Of a DNA stretch of 64,000 nt, positions 51,593-60,025 are shown in pieces. The stretch lies in assembly GCF_003315795.1 (NCBI RefSeq), contig NZ_QMEY01000008.1, positions 124,001 through 188,000 on the forward strand, given 5' to 3'. This DNA comes from Spongiactinospora rosea. GTDB taxonomy: Bacteria > Actinomycetota > Actinomycetes > Streptosporangiales > Streptosporangiaceae. How positions within the stretch are numbered: the stretch's first letter is position 1; the number at the start of each line of letters is the position of its first letter. The notes beneath the pieces were generated by a model. The model did no database searches. It had not been told where the DNA came from and was given only the letters and a program-made list of their open reading frames with translations. The translations under genes and the position numbers were made by a program.

Positions 51593-52735
51593 ATGCCGTT
51601 CACGTTCACGTCGGAGCACGCGGAGTTCGAGCGGGCCGTCGCGGACATCGCGCGCAAGGAGTTCTACGACGGCTACCTTGCCCGCGCCACGTCCGACGAG
51701 CCGTGCCGGGCGGAGGTGGCCAAGCTCGGCGAGGCCGGCCTGCTCGGGCTGGGGCTGCCGGAGGCCGCGGGGGGCCAGGGCGCCGACCCGATCAGCGTGG
51801 GGATCGCCGTCGAGCAACTGGCCAGGGCCGACATCGCGCTGGCCAGCCTGGTGGCGCAGACCTCCGCGCTGCCGTCCTGCCTGTGGGACGGCCTGCCGCG
51901 CCACGTCGGCGAGCCGGTGCTCAGGTCGCTGATCAGCGGCCAGAGCGTGATGGCGCTCGCGCTGACCGAGCCCGGCGGCGGCTCGGACCTCACCGGCATG
52001 TCGGTCACCGCCCGCCCCGCCGACGGCGGCTACCGGCTGTTCGGCGAGAAGACCTCGGTGACCCTCGGCATGTGGGCCGAGCACGCCATCGTCGTGGCCC
52101 GCGCCGAGGGCGACGGCCCCAAGACCCGGCGTTTCCTCGTCCCCCTGGGCGGGCCGGACATCGCGCGGCAGCAGTTCCAGGACCCGGGCTTCCGCCCGCT
52201 GGGCCGGGCCGCGCTCGGCTTCGACGGCACGTTCGTCCCGGCCGACCACGAGATCGGCGGCCCCCGCAGCGGCCTGTCGGCGCAGCTCGCCGACCTCGAC
52301 TTCATGCGGACCCTGATCGGGCTGATGTGCGTGGGCCTGGCCCGCCGGGCGATGGACGAGACCGTCGAGTGGGTGCGGCGGCGCGAGGCGTTCGGGGTGC
52401 CCATCGCCCGGCACCAGGGCGTGTCGTTCACGCTGGCCGAGCACGAGACCCGGCTGGAGGCCGCCCGCCTGCTGTCCTACCGCAGCCTGGCGCTGCGGGC
52501 GGCCGGTGAGCGGCACAGCCGCGAGGCGTCCATGTGCAAGTGGTGGGCCCCGCAGCTGGCCGTCCAGGCGGTCAACGACTGCATCGTGATCCACGGGCAC
52601 ACCGGCTGGTCCAACGAGATGCCGCTCCAGCAGTTGCTGCTGGACGTGAGCGGCCTCCAGATCGGCGACGGCACGCCGCAGATCCAGAAGCTGGTCATCG
52701 CCCGGGAGCTGATCGGACGGGAGTACACCGGCTAG
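51593..52735 (+). CDS. acyl-CoA dehydrogenase
   Basis: The 380-residue flavoenzyme has the FAD/substrate segment ALALTEPGGGSDLTGM, GEKTSVTLGMWAEH, and the C-terminal signature IGDGTPQIQKLVIAREL. In medium-chain enzymes the catalytic base is the Glu of YEGT at this last place; here it is GDGT, so either Asp or a residue on another helix serves, as in some long- or branched-chain dehydrogenases. It introduces the first double bond of beta-oxidation. Its start follows GGAGGGAG. It is controlled by the TetR sites just upstream. Confidence 0.92.
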   Translation: MPFTFTSEHAEFERAVADIARKEFYDGYLARATSDEPCRAEVAKLGEAGLLGLGLPEAAGGQGADPISVGIAVEQLARADIALASLVAQTSALPSCLWDGLPRHVGEPVLRSLISGQSVMALALTEPGGGSDLTGMSVTARPADGGYRLFGEKTSVTLGMWAEHAIVVARAEGDGPKTRRFLVPLGGPDIARQQFQDPGFRPLGRAALGFDGTFVPADHEIGGPRSGLSAQLADLDFMRTLIGLMCVGLARRAMDETVEWVRRREAFGVPIARHQGVSFTLAEHETRLEAARLLSYRSLALRAAGERHSREASMCKWWAPQLAVQAVNDCIVIHGHTGWSNEMPLQQLLLDVSGLQIGDGTPQIQKLVIARELIGREYTG

Positions 52736-52748
52736 CGAGCCGGTGTAC
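52723..52748. terminator. bidirectional terminator hairpin
   Basis: A perfect 11-base stem (GTACACCGGCT at 52723-52733, complement at 52738-52748) with an AGCG loop straddles the stop codon of the acyl-CoA dehydrogenase and precedes the convergent racemase stop by four bases. Confidence 0.75.
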
Positions 52749-52752
52749 CCGT

Positions 52753-53859
52753 TCAGCCCAGCCAGTCGCGGACGATCTCCTCGGCGTCCTGGCCCGGCAG
52801 GCACGGCCCGCGGCGCACCGATCCCGGCGTACGGGAGAAGCGCGGCGCGGGCGCGGGCTGGGTGACGCCGTCGACGTCGATGAACGTCTCCCGCTCCGCC
52901 AGGTGCGGATGCCGGGCCGCCTCCCGCATCCCGAGCACCGGGGCCACGCAGGCGTCGCCGTCCGCGAAGACCTCCACCCACTCATCGCGGGTGCGGGTGG
53001 CGAACGCGGCCGAGATCCGCGAACGCAGCTCCGGCCAGGTCGCCGGGTCCAGGTGGTTCAGGTGGCCGGCGTCGCCCAGGCCGAGGCGCGCCGCGAACTC
53101 CCGGAAGAACGCCGGTTCCAGCGCGCCGACGGCCATGTACTCGCCGTCCGAGGTGGCGTGGACGCCGTAGAAGGGGGCCGCCCCGTCGCCGAGGTTGACG
53201 CCCCGCTCGTCCCGCCACGCACCCGCCGCGAGCAGGCTGTGGAACATCGTCATCAGGTGCGCCGCGCTGTCCACGATCGCGGCGTCCACGACCTGGCCGC
53301 GCCCGCTGACCTGCGCCTCACGCAGGGCGGCGAGCAGCCCCACGGCCAGGTAGACGCCTCCGGCGAAATCGCCCACCAGACCCAGCGGGATCTGCGGCGG
53401 CCCGCCCTCGGGCCCGATGGCGTGCAGCGGACCGGACAGCGCGATGTAGTCGATGTCGTGACCGGCGGTGCGGGCCAGCGGCCCCCGCTGTCCCCAGCCC
53501 GTCATCCGCCCGTACACCAGGCCCGGACGCCTGCTCAGGCAGACGTCCGGGCCGATGCCGAGCCGTTCGGCCACTCCTGGCCGGAACCCCTCGAACATCA
53601 CGTCGGCCCGTTCGGCGAGGGCCAGCGTCAGTTCGACGCCGGCCGGCTCGCCGAGGTCCGCCACGATGGACCGCTTGCCGCGGTTGAGCAGATCCAGCCC
53701 GGCGGGGACGAACCCGAAGCCCCCGCCGGGCCGGTCCACCCGGACCACGTCGGCACCCAGGTCGGCCAGCAGCATCCCGCAGAACGGCCCGGGGCCCAGC
53801 CCGGCGATCTCCAGCACCCGCATACCGCCGAGCGGTCCGTGGACGGAAGTAGTGGTCAC
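52753..53859 (-). CDS. alpha-methylacyl-CoA racemase-like CoA-transferase family III protein
   Basis: The 368-residue protein is of the CaiB/BaiF superfamily and closest in motif to AMACR. It starts GMRVLEIAGLGPGPFCGMLL, has the AMACR segment TAGHDIDYIALSGPLHAIG with the catalytic His, and QVVDAAIVDSAAHL with the catalytic Asp. AMACR interconverts (2R)- and (2S)-methylacyl-CoA so that branched or sterol side chains can enter beta-oxidation. GTG 53859 overlaps the SDR stop. It is the last gene of the minus-strand acyl-CoA operon. Confidence 0.9.
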   Translation of the reverse strand: MTTTSVHGPLGGMRVLEIAGLGPGPFCGMLLADLGADVVRVDRPGGGFGFVPAGLDLLNRGKRSIVADLGEPAGVELTLALAERADVMFEGFRPGVAERLGIGPDVCLSRRPGLVYGRMTGWGQRGPLARTAGHDIDYIALSGPLHAIGPEGGPPQIPLGLVGDFAGGVYLAVGLLAALREAQVSGRGQVVDAAIVDSAAHLMTMFHSLLAAGAWRDERGVNLGDGAAPFYGVHATSDGEYMAVGALEPAFFREFAARLGLGDAGHLNHLDPATWPELRSRISAAFATRTRDEWVEVFADGDACVAPVLGMREAARHPHLAERETFIDVDGVTQPAPAPRFSRTPGSVRRGPCLPGQDAEEIVRDWLG

Positions 53860-54683
53860 AGCGCGAAGCCACCGCCGCACACCAGCGTCTGGCCGCTGAC
53901 GTAGTCGGACTCCGGCGCGCACAGCAGGTACACCGCGCCCGCCGCCTCCTGCGGCGTGCCCGCCCGGCCGAGCGGGATCATGGTCCGCATCGCCTCCAGC
54001 AGCTCGGGGTTGACTCCGACCTTGATCTGCCGGCCTTCGACGGTGATGGTCCCCTCCCCCGCGCTCACGTCGGTCATCCGGGTCTTGATCCAGCCGAAGG
54101 CCACCGAGTTGACGGTGACGTTGTAGCGGCCCCACTCCTTGGCGAGGGTCTTGGTCAGCCCGGTCACCCCGGCCTTGGCCGCGGCGTAGTTGGCCTGCCC
54201 GGGGTTGCCGCTGAGCCCGGCCACCGAGGAGATGTTGACGACCTTGCGGCAGGGCACCGGCTCCCCCGCCGCGCGGGCGGCCTTCACCGCGGCGGCGATC
54301 ACCGGCTGCGCGGCCCGCAGGATGCGGAACGGGGCCTTGAGGTGGACGTCGAGGATGGCGTCCCACTGCTCGTCGGTCATCTTCTGGATGACCGTGTCCC
54401 AGGTGTAGCCCGCGTTGTTGACCACGATGTCCAGGCCGCCGAAGCCGTTCACCGCGGTCTGGACGAACCGCTCGGCGAAGCCCTCCTCGACCACGCTGCC
54501 CGCGCAGGCGAGCGCCCTGCCGCCGTCGGCCTCGATGATCTCGACGGTCTCCTTGGCCGGTCCCTCGTCCAGGTCGTTGACGACGACGGCGGCCCCGTCG
54601 GCGGCCAGTTTGCGGGCGACCTCACGGCCGATGCCCCGGCCTGAGCCGGTGACGACGGCGACCTTGTTGTCCAGCTTTCCCAT
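53856..54683 (-). CDS. SDR-family 3-hydroxyacyl-CoA dehydrogenase / oxidoreductase
   Basis: The 275-residue short-chain dehydrogenase has VTGSGRGIGREVARKLA (cofactor glycines), NNAGYTW, the catalytic Ser in VVNISSVAGLSG and Tyr/Lys in ANYAAAKAGVTGL. Sequence style matches the dehydrogenase part of multifunctional beta-oxidation enzymes. In this operon it would oxidise the 3-hydroxyacyl-CoA made by the MaoC hydratase. It begins 30 bases after the MaoC gene. Confidence 0.92.
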   Translation of the reverse strand: MGKLDNKVAVVTGSGRGIGREVARKLAADGAAVVVNDLDEGPAKETVEIIEADGGRALACAGSVVEEGFAERFVQTAVNGFGGLDIVVNNAGYTWDTVIQKMTDEQWDAILDVHLKAPFRILRAAQPVIAAAVKAARAAGEPVPCRKVVNISSVAGLSGNPGQANYAAAKAGVTGLTKTLAKEWGRYNVTVNSVAFGWIKTRMTDVSAGEGTITVEGRQIKVGVNPELLEAMRTMIPLGRAGTPQEAAGAVYLLCAPESDYVSGQTLVCGGGFAL

Positions 54684-54713
54684 GGGCTTGCGGCGTCCTT
54701 TCTGAAGGTGTGC

Positions 54714-55112
54714 TCAGCGGAGGTCGATGACCGCTTCGCCGGTGAGGGTGATCGTGCCGTCGGCGAGCGTGACGGCCAGCTCCACGGTGGCCAGGCCCTC
54801 GGCGACGGCGGTCACGCGGCCGGTGCAGACCGGGCTCGCGTGGACGGGGGTGATCGCGGCGAACCGGACCTGGTAGGAGCGGATCCGGTGCTGCGGCACC
54901 CAGCCGGTGAGCAGCCGGCCCAGGTAGGCCATGGAGAGCATGCCGTGCGCGAAGACGTCCTCCAGGCCCGCGGCGCGGGCGACGTCGATGTCGATGTGCA
55001 GCGGCACGTGGTCGCCCGAGGCCCCGGCGAACAGCGCGAGCGTGGCACGGGAGATCGGCTCGATGTGCAGCGGCGGGAGTTCGGTGCCCACGGAAAGTAC
55101 GGTGGTGGTCAT
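54714..55112 (-). CDS. MaoC-family (R)-enoyl-CoA hydratase subunit
   Basis: The 132-residue hot-dog-fold protein has the hydratase-2 motif GASGDHVPLHIDIDVARAAG, with the catalytic Asp and His, and AHGMLSMAYLGRLL. It is half the size of the fused eukaryotic hydratase and probably pairs with the adjacent MaoC-N-like protein, whose gene it overlaps by four bases. It hydrates enoyl-CoA to the 3-hydroxy form. Confidence 0.9.
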   Translation of the reverse strand: MTTTVLSVGTELPPLHIEPISRATLALFAGASGDHVPLHIDIDVARAAGLEDVFAHGMLSMAYLGRLLTGWVPQHRIRSYQVRFAAITPVHASPVCTGRVTAVAEGLATVELAVTLADGTITLTGEAVIDLR

Positions 55113-55567
55113 CCCGCGGCCCCCGGGTTGCGTACGACGAGCGTCATGGTCGCCTCCGCGACGGGTTCGCCGTCGCGGGTGATCTCGTTCCGCTTGACCA
55201 GGAACTCCAGCGCGCCGCCCCGCTTGGCGTACACGTCGATGATCCTGGGACGGACGGTCAGGGTCTCCCCCGCGTAGGCCAGGGAGTGGTAGACGAAGGA
55301 CTGCTCTCCGTGCAGCACCCGGCCCATGTCCACGTCCAGCTCGCGCAGGTAGCGCAGGGCGTCGGGGCCTTCGAGGTCCAGGCCGAAGAAGAAGGTCGGC
55401 GGCACCGGGAGGTCCGGGTGGCCGGCCTGGCGGGCGGCGTCCAGGTCGTGGTAGACCGGGTCGGTCTGGCCGGTGGCCTTGGCGAAGAACCGCAGCCGCC
55501 CGCGTTCGAGGTCAATGGTCAGCGGCGCGAATCGCAGCGCCTTGGCCGCCTCGGGATCGATGGGCAC
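55109..55567 (-). CDS. MaoC N-terminal-domain-like hydratase partner
   Basis: The 152-residue hot-dog protein resembles the FAS1/MaoC N-terminal domain (RFFAKATGQTDPVYHDLDAA, VPPTFFFGLDLEG). In mycobacterial sterol degradation such proteins form heterodimers with a MaoC partner, one subunit catalytic. Here Asp and His (TDPVYHD) are both kept. It overlaps the MaoC gene by four bases and begins four bases after the thiolase stop, so the three are co-translated. Confidence 0.87.
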   Translation of the reverse strand: MPIDPEAAKALRFAPLTIDLERGRLRFFAKATGQTDPVYHDLDAARQAGHPDLPVPPTFFFGLDLEGPDALRYLRELDVDMGRVLHGEQSFVYHSLAYAGETLTVRPRIIDVYAKRGGALEFLVKRNEITRDGEPVAEATMTLVVRNPGAAG

Positions 55568-55571
55568 GCGC

Positions 55572-56756
55572 TCAGCCCACCTTCTCGTACAGCGTGACGA
55601 CGGCCGCGCCGCCCAGTCCCACGTTGTGCTGGAGGGCCAGCGTGGCGTTCTCGACCTGGCGCGGACCGGCCTGGTCGCGCAGCTGCCACACCAGCTCGGC
55701 GCACTGCGCGAGCCCGGTGGCGCCCAGCGGGTGGCCCTTGGACAGCAGCCCGCCGGACGGGTTGGTGACCACCTGCCCGCCGTAGGTGTTGTCGCCGTCG
55801 GCCACGAACTTCTCCGCGGTGCCCTCCGGCGTCAGGCCCAGCACCTCGTACGTCAGCAGCTCGTTGACCGTGAAGCAGTCGTGCAGCTCCACCACCGGGA
55901 TGTCGGTCGGGGCCACCCCGGACTCCTCGTACACCCGGCGCGCGGCCTCCTTGGCCATGCCCGTCCCGACCAGCTTGGCGAGGTCGCCCTCGAAGCTGTC
56001 GGGGGTGTCGGTGGTCAGCGCCTGCGCCCTGATCACCACGTCGGCGGGCAGGCCGTTGGCGCGGGCGAACTCCTCGCTGCACACCACGGCGGCGGCGGCC
56101 CCGCAGGTGGGCGGGCAGCACTGGAAGCGGGTCAGCGGCCCGAAGATGTGCGGGGAGCCCATCACCTCTTCCAGGGTGAGCGGGTCGCGGAACACCGCGT
56201 AGGGGTTGCCCGCGGCGTGCTTGCGGGCCTTGACGGCGATCGCGCCGAACGTCTCGGCCTTGGCGCCGTACTTCGACATGTACTCAAGACCGGCCGCGCC
56301 GAAGTAGCGGGCGGCCATGGGCACGTTGTCGTCCATGTCGCAGACGGCGCTCACCACGCCGTCGAACCGCTCCAGCACGCTGGGCCGGTCGTCCCACATC
56401 GGCTTGAGCGCGCCGCGCTGCATCTGCTCGAAGCCGAACGCCAGCACGCACTCGGCCGTGCCGCTGGCCACCGCCTGCCGGGCCAGCCACAGCGCCGAGG
56501 AGCCGGTCGAGCAGTTGTTGTTGACGTTGATGACGGGGATGCCGGTCAGGCCGACACGGTAGAGGGCCTTCTGGCCGCTGGTGGAGTCGCCGTAGGCGAA
56601 CCCCGCGTACGCCTGGGCCACCTTGGCGTAGTCGACCTTGGAGTCGGCCAGGGCGGCCCTGATCGCCGCCTCGCCCATCTCCTCGTAGGTCTTGCCCTTG
56701 CTGGGCGTGGAGAACGGGACCATGCCCACCCCCGCCACGCACACTCGCCGATTCAT
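55572..56756 (-). CDS. SCP2/lipid-transfer-type thiolase
   Basis: The 394-residue thiolase-fold protein has the nucleophile Cys in VNNNCSTGSSALWL, HDCFTVNELL and the C-terminal SKGHPLGATGLAQC His motif. It belongs to the SCP-x/Ltp thiolase group, which cleaves branched 3-ketoacyl-CoA or performs retro-aldol cleavage of sterol side chains together with MaoC-like partners. ATG 56756 overlaps the ligase stop by one base (TGATG). Confidence 0.92.
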   Translation of the reverse strand: MNRRVCVAGVGMVPFSTPSKGKTYEEMGEAAIRAALADSKVDYAKVAQAYAGFAYGDSTSGQKALYRVGLTGIPVINVNNNCSTGSSALWLARQAVASGTAECVLAFGFEQMQRGALKPMWDDRPSVLERFDGVVSAVCDMDDNVPMAARYFGAAGLEYMSKYGAKAETFGAIAVKARKHAAGNPYAVFRDPLTLEEVMGSPHIFGPLTRFQCCPPTCGAAAAVVCSEEFARANGLPADVVIRAQALTTDTPDSFEGDLAKLVGTGMAKEAARRVYEESGVAPTDIPVVELHDCFTVNELLTYEVLGLTPEGTAEKFVADGDNTYGGQVVTNPSGGLLSKGHPLGATGLAQCAELVWQLRDQAGPRQVENATLALQHNVGLGGAAVVTLYEKVG

Positions 56757-58357
56757 CAAGCACTCCGATCTGTTGAGGGGGTCGTGCCGCCGGTCGAGGG
56801 CGAACCGCCGCATCCGGCGCAGTGCGCCTCGCGCGCGGCCCGCCGCAGCACCTTGCCGAGAGGGGTCTTCGGCAGCTCGCCGGCGAAATGGACGGCCGTG
56901 GGCTTCTTGGTGGAGCCCACGGCCGTGCGCATGAAGTCGATAAGGTCGGTCTCGGTCGCCGTGTCCCCGTCGCCCTCGCCGAGGACGACGATGGCGTGCG
57001 GCGTCTCGCCCCACTTCTCGTGGGGCACGCCGACGACGGTGGCCTCGCGGACGGCCGGGTGGCCGAGCAGGGCGCTCTCCAGTTCGGCGGGCCAGATGTT
57101 GAACCCGCCGGAGATGATCATGTCGTCCTTGCGGTCGGTCAGGTACAGGAAGCCGTTCGGCGACAGGTACCCCATGTCCCTGGTGCGCATGTAGCCGTCG
57201 GGGGTGAGGCGCGCGGCCGTCCCCGCAGGGTCCTTCCAGAGGCCGGACATGGCCCCGGGGGTGCGTACGACGATCTCGCCGATCTCGCCCGTCGGCACGT
57301 CGCCGCCCTCGTCGTCGGCGATGCGCACCTCCGCCCCGGGGCAGGGCCGCCCCGCCGAGCGCAGCCGGCCGATCTCCTCCTCGGTGCCTTCGAGGATGTG
57401 GTGCTCGGGCCGCAGGATCGAGATCGGCAGCGCCTCGCTCTGGCCGTACGCCTGGTACATGATCGGGCCCCACACCGAAAGGGCCTTGACCAGCGTGGGC
57501 CGGGGCATCGGGGCGGCGCCGTAGAAGATCGTGTGCATGCTGGAGACGTCCCGCCGCCCGACGTCGGGATGCCCGAGGACCATCTGGACCATCGTCGGGA
57601 CCAGCAGCGTCACGGTGGCGCGCTCCCGCTCGGCGAGTTCGAGGAAGCGGCCGGGGTCGAAGCCGCGCATCACGACCACGCCCGCGCCGCCCTCGATGAC
57701 CGGCCACACGAGCAGGCCCGTGGCGTGGCTGATCGGGCCCGGCGCGAGGTAGCGGTCGGTGGGGCTCCAGTGCCTGCCCCAGGCGGCCCGCCACAGGTCG
57801 CCCATCGCCATCCAGCCCTTGACGTCGTGGACGATGCCCTTGGGACGGCCGGTGGTGCCCGCCGAGAAGCGGATCACGTGCGTGGCGTCCGGCTTGAGCG
57901 GCACCATGGGGTCCTCGGCCGAGGCTGCGGCCAGCAGCTCGGAATAGCGCGGAGCGGCCGTCTCCTCCCCGATGACCACCGTCAGCCGCAGGCCGGGCGC
58001 GGTGCCGAGCAGGGGGGCGAGCGCGGTGTGGTGGCGCTCCTGGATGATCAGCGCCGTGGCCTCGATGAGGTCCAGCAGGTACGCGTTCCCCTCGGCCGTC
58101 TGGTGGGTGTAGAGGGGGCAGATGACGTAGCCGCCCAGTGCGAGCCCGGCGATGATCTCGATCGATTCGAGGTCGTTGTCGGCCAGCACGGCGACCCGGT
58201 CGCCCGGCTTGATCCCGGCGTCACGCAACGCGTTCGCCAGCCGGCACGCCCTGTCGTACATCTCGGCGTATGTCTGGCGCCGCTCGTCGCAGACCACCGC
58301 GAGCGCGTCGCCGTGCGCGGAGACCGTCTCCCGCAACGTCGTAGCCGGGTCGATCAT
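56756..58357 (-). CDS. acyl-CoA synthetase (AMP-forming) 2
   Basis: The 533-residue adenylate-forming ligase has the P-loop FSAGTTGRPKGIVHD, QAYGQSEALP, the hinge region LTDRKDDMIISGGFNIWPAE and the catalytic Lys in KTPLGKVLRRAA. It would activate the fatty or side-chain acid that the rest of the operon degrades. I place the start at ATG 58357 (MIDPATTL), because GAAGGGA precedes it at about eight bases; the in-frame ATG 58405 has no Shine-Dalgarno. It is the first gene of the minus-strand acyl-CoA operon. Confidence 0.92.
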   Translation of the reverse strand: MIDPATTLRETVSAHGDALAVVCDERRQTYAEMYDRACRLANALRDAGIKPGDRVAVLADNDLESIEIIAGLALGGYVICPLYTHQTAEGNAYLLDLIEATALIIQERHHTALAPLLGTAPGLRLTVVIGEETAAPRYSELLAAASAEDPMVPLKPDATHVIRFSAGTTGRPKGIVHDVKGWMAMGDLWRAAWGRHWSPTDRYLAPGPISHATGLLVWPVIEGGAGVVVMRGFDPGRFLELAERERATVTLLVPTMVQMVLGHPDVGRRDVSSMHTIFYGAAPMPRPTLVKALSVWGPIMYQAYGQSEALPISILRPEHHILEGTEEEIGRLRSAGRPCPGAEVRIADDEGGDVPTGEIGEIVVRTPGAMSGLWKDPAGTAARLTPDGYMRTRDMGYLSPNGFLYLTDRKDDMIISGGFNIWPAELESALLGHPAVREATVVGVPHEKWGETPHAIVVLGEGDGDTATETDLIDFMRTAVGSTKKPTAVHFAGELPKTPLGKVLRRAAREAHCAGCGGSPSTGGTTPSTDRSA

Positions 58358-58418
58358 GGGCTTGGTCCCTTCGGGGGTGGTGCGAGCAGCGATGACGGCC
58401 TTCATCGGCCCATCATTG

Positions 58419-58467
58419 TTAACTGCTCAGTATGTATTTATTACGCCGCCTGGAGGCGGCTCGTCAA
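58419..58467 (-). promoter_or_regulatory. promoter and candidate operator of the acyl-CoA ligase operon
   Basis: On the minus strand TTGACG (58467-58462) and TAATAA (58443-58438) are 18 bases apart. Just downstream, TAACTGCTCAGTATG (58420-58434, plus strand) has the same outer half-sites as the TetR operators at 51501-51557 but a spacer shorter by four bases. A GCCGCC/GGCGGC hairpin (58445-58460) lies in the spacer. Confidence 0.45.
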
Positions 58468-58484
58468 GCACCTCGGCCGACTCC

Positions 58485-58513
58485 TTGACGCACCCTCGGG
58501 CCCTCTGTAACGT
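58485..58513 (+). promoter_or_regulatory. candidate promoter for HIT/Dpp genes
   Basis: TTGACG (58485-58490) and TAACGT (58508-58513) are 17 bases apart, 60 bases before the HIT gene. GTAAC recurs at 58507-58511 and 58537-58541 around an A/T-rich GTTAATTC segment, a possible regulator site. Confidence 0.45.
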
Positions 58514-58572
58514 CACCCACAGTAAGTTAATTCAGCGTAACAAACGCGTTGCGCAGGCCCGAGGGAGAAGCC

Positions 58573-59064
58573 ATGGGCTGGCCGTCGAACTGGCAGGATC
58601 GGATCTCTGGCGCGGACTGCCCCGCCTGCGCCGCCGGACGTTTCGAGGAGTCGGCCGACCCGCCGCTGGCGCGGTTCTTCGCGGGTGAGGTGAGCGATGC
58701 CTACCTGGTGCTCGGCACGCTGCAACCCGGCTGGGCGGTCGTGCTCTGGCAGGGCCGCCACGTCGTGGAGCCCACCGACCTCACCCCGCAGGAGGCCGCG
58801 GCGTTCAACGCCGAGACGTTGATCGCCGCCCGCGCGATGCAGGCGCACTACCGTCCGCTCAAGCTCAACTTCCAGACGCTCGGCAACGAGGCCCCGCATC
58901 TGCACACGAGCGTGACCATGCGTTATTCCGACACCGAGGACATCGCGCCGGGCGAGGACATCCTGCCCGGCCGGTTCGTGCCGGCCGACGGCCGGCCACC
59001 GGCCCGCGACGAGCGGGCCGATATCGACGCGCTCAGACGCCTGGCGCGCGCCGGGGGCAGATGA
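58573..59064 (+). CDS. HIT-family nucleotide-binding protein with altered triad
   Basis: The 163-residue protein has a CxxC near the N-terminus (DCPACAAG) and the HIT region NEAPHLHTSVTMRYSD. The family motif is His-x-His-x-His; the first two histidines are kept (the second is the usual nucleophile) and the third is Ser. It may still hydrolyse or transfer nucleotidyl groups. ATG 58573 follows GGGAGA. It stands 22 bases before the peptide-transporter genes, so it is probably co-transcribed with them. Confidence 0.85.
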   Translation: MGWPSNWQDRISGADCPACAAGRFEESADPPLARFFAGEVSDAYLVLGTLQPGWAVVLWQGRHVVEPTDLTPQEAAAFNAETLIAARAMQAHYRPLKLNFQTLGNEAPHLHTSVTMRYSDTEDIAPGEDILPGRFVPADGRPPARDERADIDALRRLARAGGR

Positions 59065-59086
59065 GCCCGCCGGCGAAGGAGGGGAA

Positions 59087-60025
59087 GTGTTCATCCTCAC
59101 CAGGGCACTTCAGCTCGCCGTGGTCCTGTTCGTCGTCTCGGCGCTGACGTTCCTGCTGCTCAACCTGCTGCCGGGCGACCCGGTGCACGCAATCCTGGGC
59201 CTTCGGGCCACCGAGGAGGCGGTCGCCCGGCTGACCGCCGAACTCTCGCTCGACCAGCCCGTCCACATCCGCTACCTGGAGTGGCTGGGCTCGGCCCTGC
59301 GCGGCGACCTCGGCAGTTCCTACATCAACCACGTCCCCACCGCGCAGGCCATCTCCGAGCACCTGCCGGTCACCCTCCAGCTCGTCGCGGTGTCACAGGT
59401 GATGGCCCTGGCCATCGCGGTGCCGCTCGGCGTCTACTCCGCCCACCGGCCCAACGGCTGGGTGGACCGGCTGGCCTCCGGGTTCACGTTCGCCACGCTC
59501 TCGGTGCCGCCGTTCATGCTGGGGGTGCTGCTCGTCTTCGTCTTCGCGGTGACGTTCAACGTCTTCCCGGCCACCGGCTACACCTCCTTCGCCGAGGATC
59601 CGGCGCTGGCGCTGCGCTCGCTGTTCCTGCCCGCGCTCACGCTGGCGCTGGGCTCGCTCGCGGTGTACGTCCGGGCGCTGCGCGCCGACATGATCGCCAC
59701 CCTGCGCCAGGACCACGTCACGACGGCGCGGGCCAAGGGCGTACCGGCCGGGACGATCCTGTGGCGGCACGCGCTCAGGTCGTCCTCGCTGTCGCTGGTG
59801 ACGGTCGTCGCGCTGCACGTCGGGGCGCTGACCGGCGGCGCGATCCTGGTCGAGCAGATCTTCGCGCTGCCCGGGATCGGGCAGCTCACGGTCAACTCGA
59901 TCTTCCAGCACGACTACCTGGTGCTGCAGTCCTGCGTCCTGGTCATCGCCGTCTCCTACGTCCTGGTCACCTTCCTGGCCGACCTGATCTACCCGCTGCT
60001 CGACCCGAGGACCCGCCATGGCTGA
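59087..60025 (+). CDS. DppB-like peptide/nickel ABC permease
   Basis: The 312-residue protein has six membrane helices. Its start has the DppB pattern (LTFLLLNLLPGDPVHAILG), and the ATPase-contacting loop TARAKGVPAGTILWRHALR is typical of Opp/Dpp/Nik permeases. GTG 59087 follows AGGAGGGG. It overlaps the DppC-like gene by eight bases. Confidence 0.93.
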   Translation: MFILTRALQLAVVLFVVSALTFLLLNLLPGDPVHAILGLRATEEAVARLTAELSLDQPVHIRYLEWLGSALRGDLGSSYINHVPTAQAISEHLPVTLQLVAVSQVMALAIAVPLGVYSAHRPNGWVDRLASGFTFATLSVPPFMLGVLLVFVFAVTFNVFPATGYTSFAEDPALALRSLFLPALTLALGSLAVYVRALRADMIATLRQDHVTTARAKGVPAGTILWRHALRSSSLSLVTVVALHVGALTGGAILVEQIFALPGIGQLTVNSIFQHDYLVLQSCVLVIAVSYVLVTFLADLIYPLLDPRTRHG

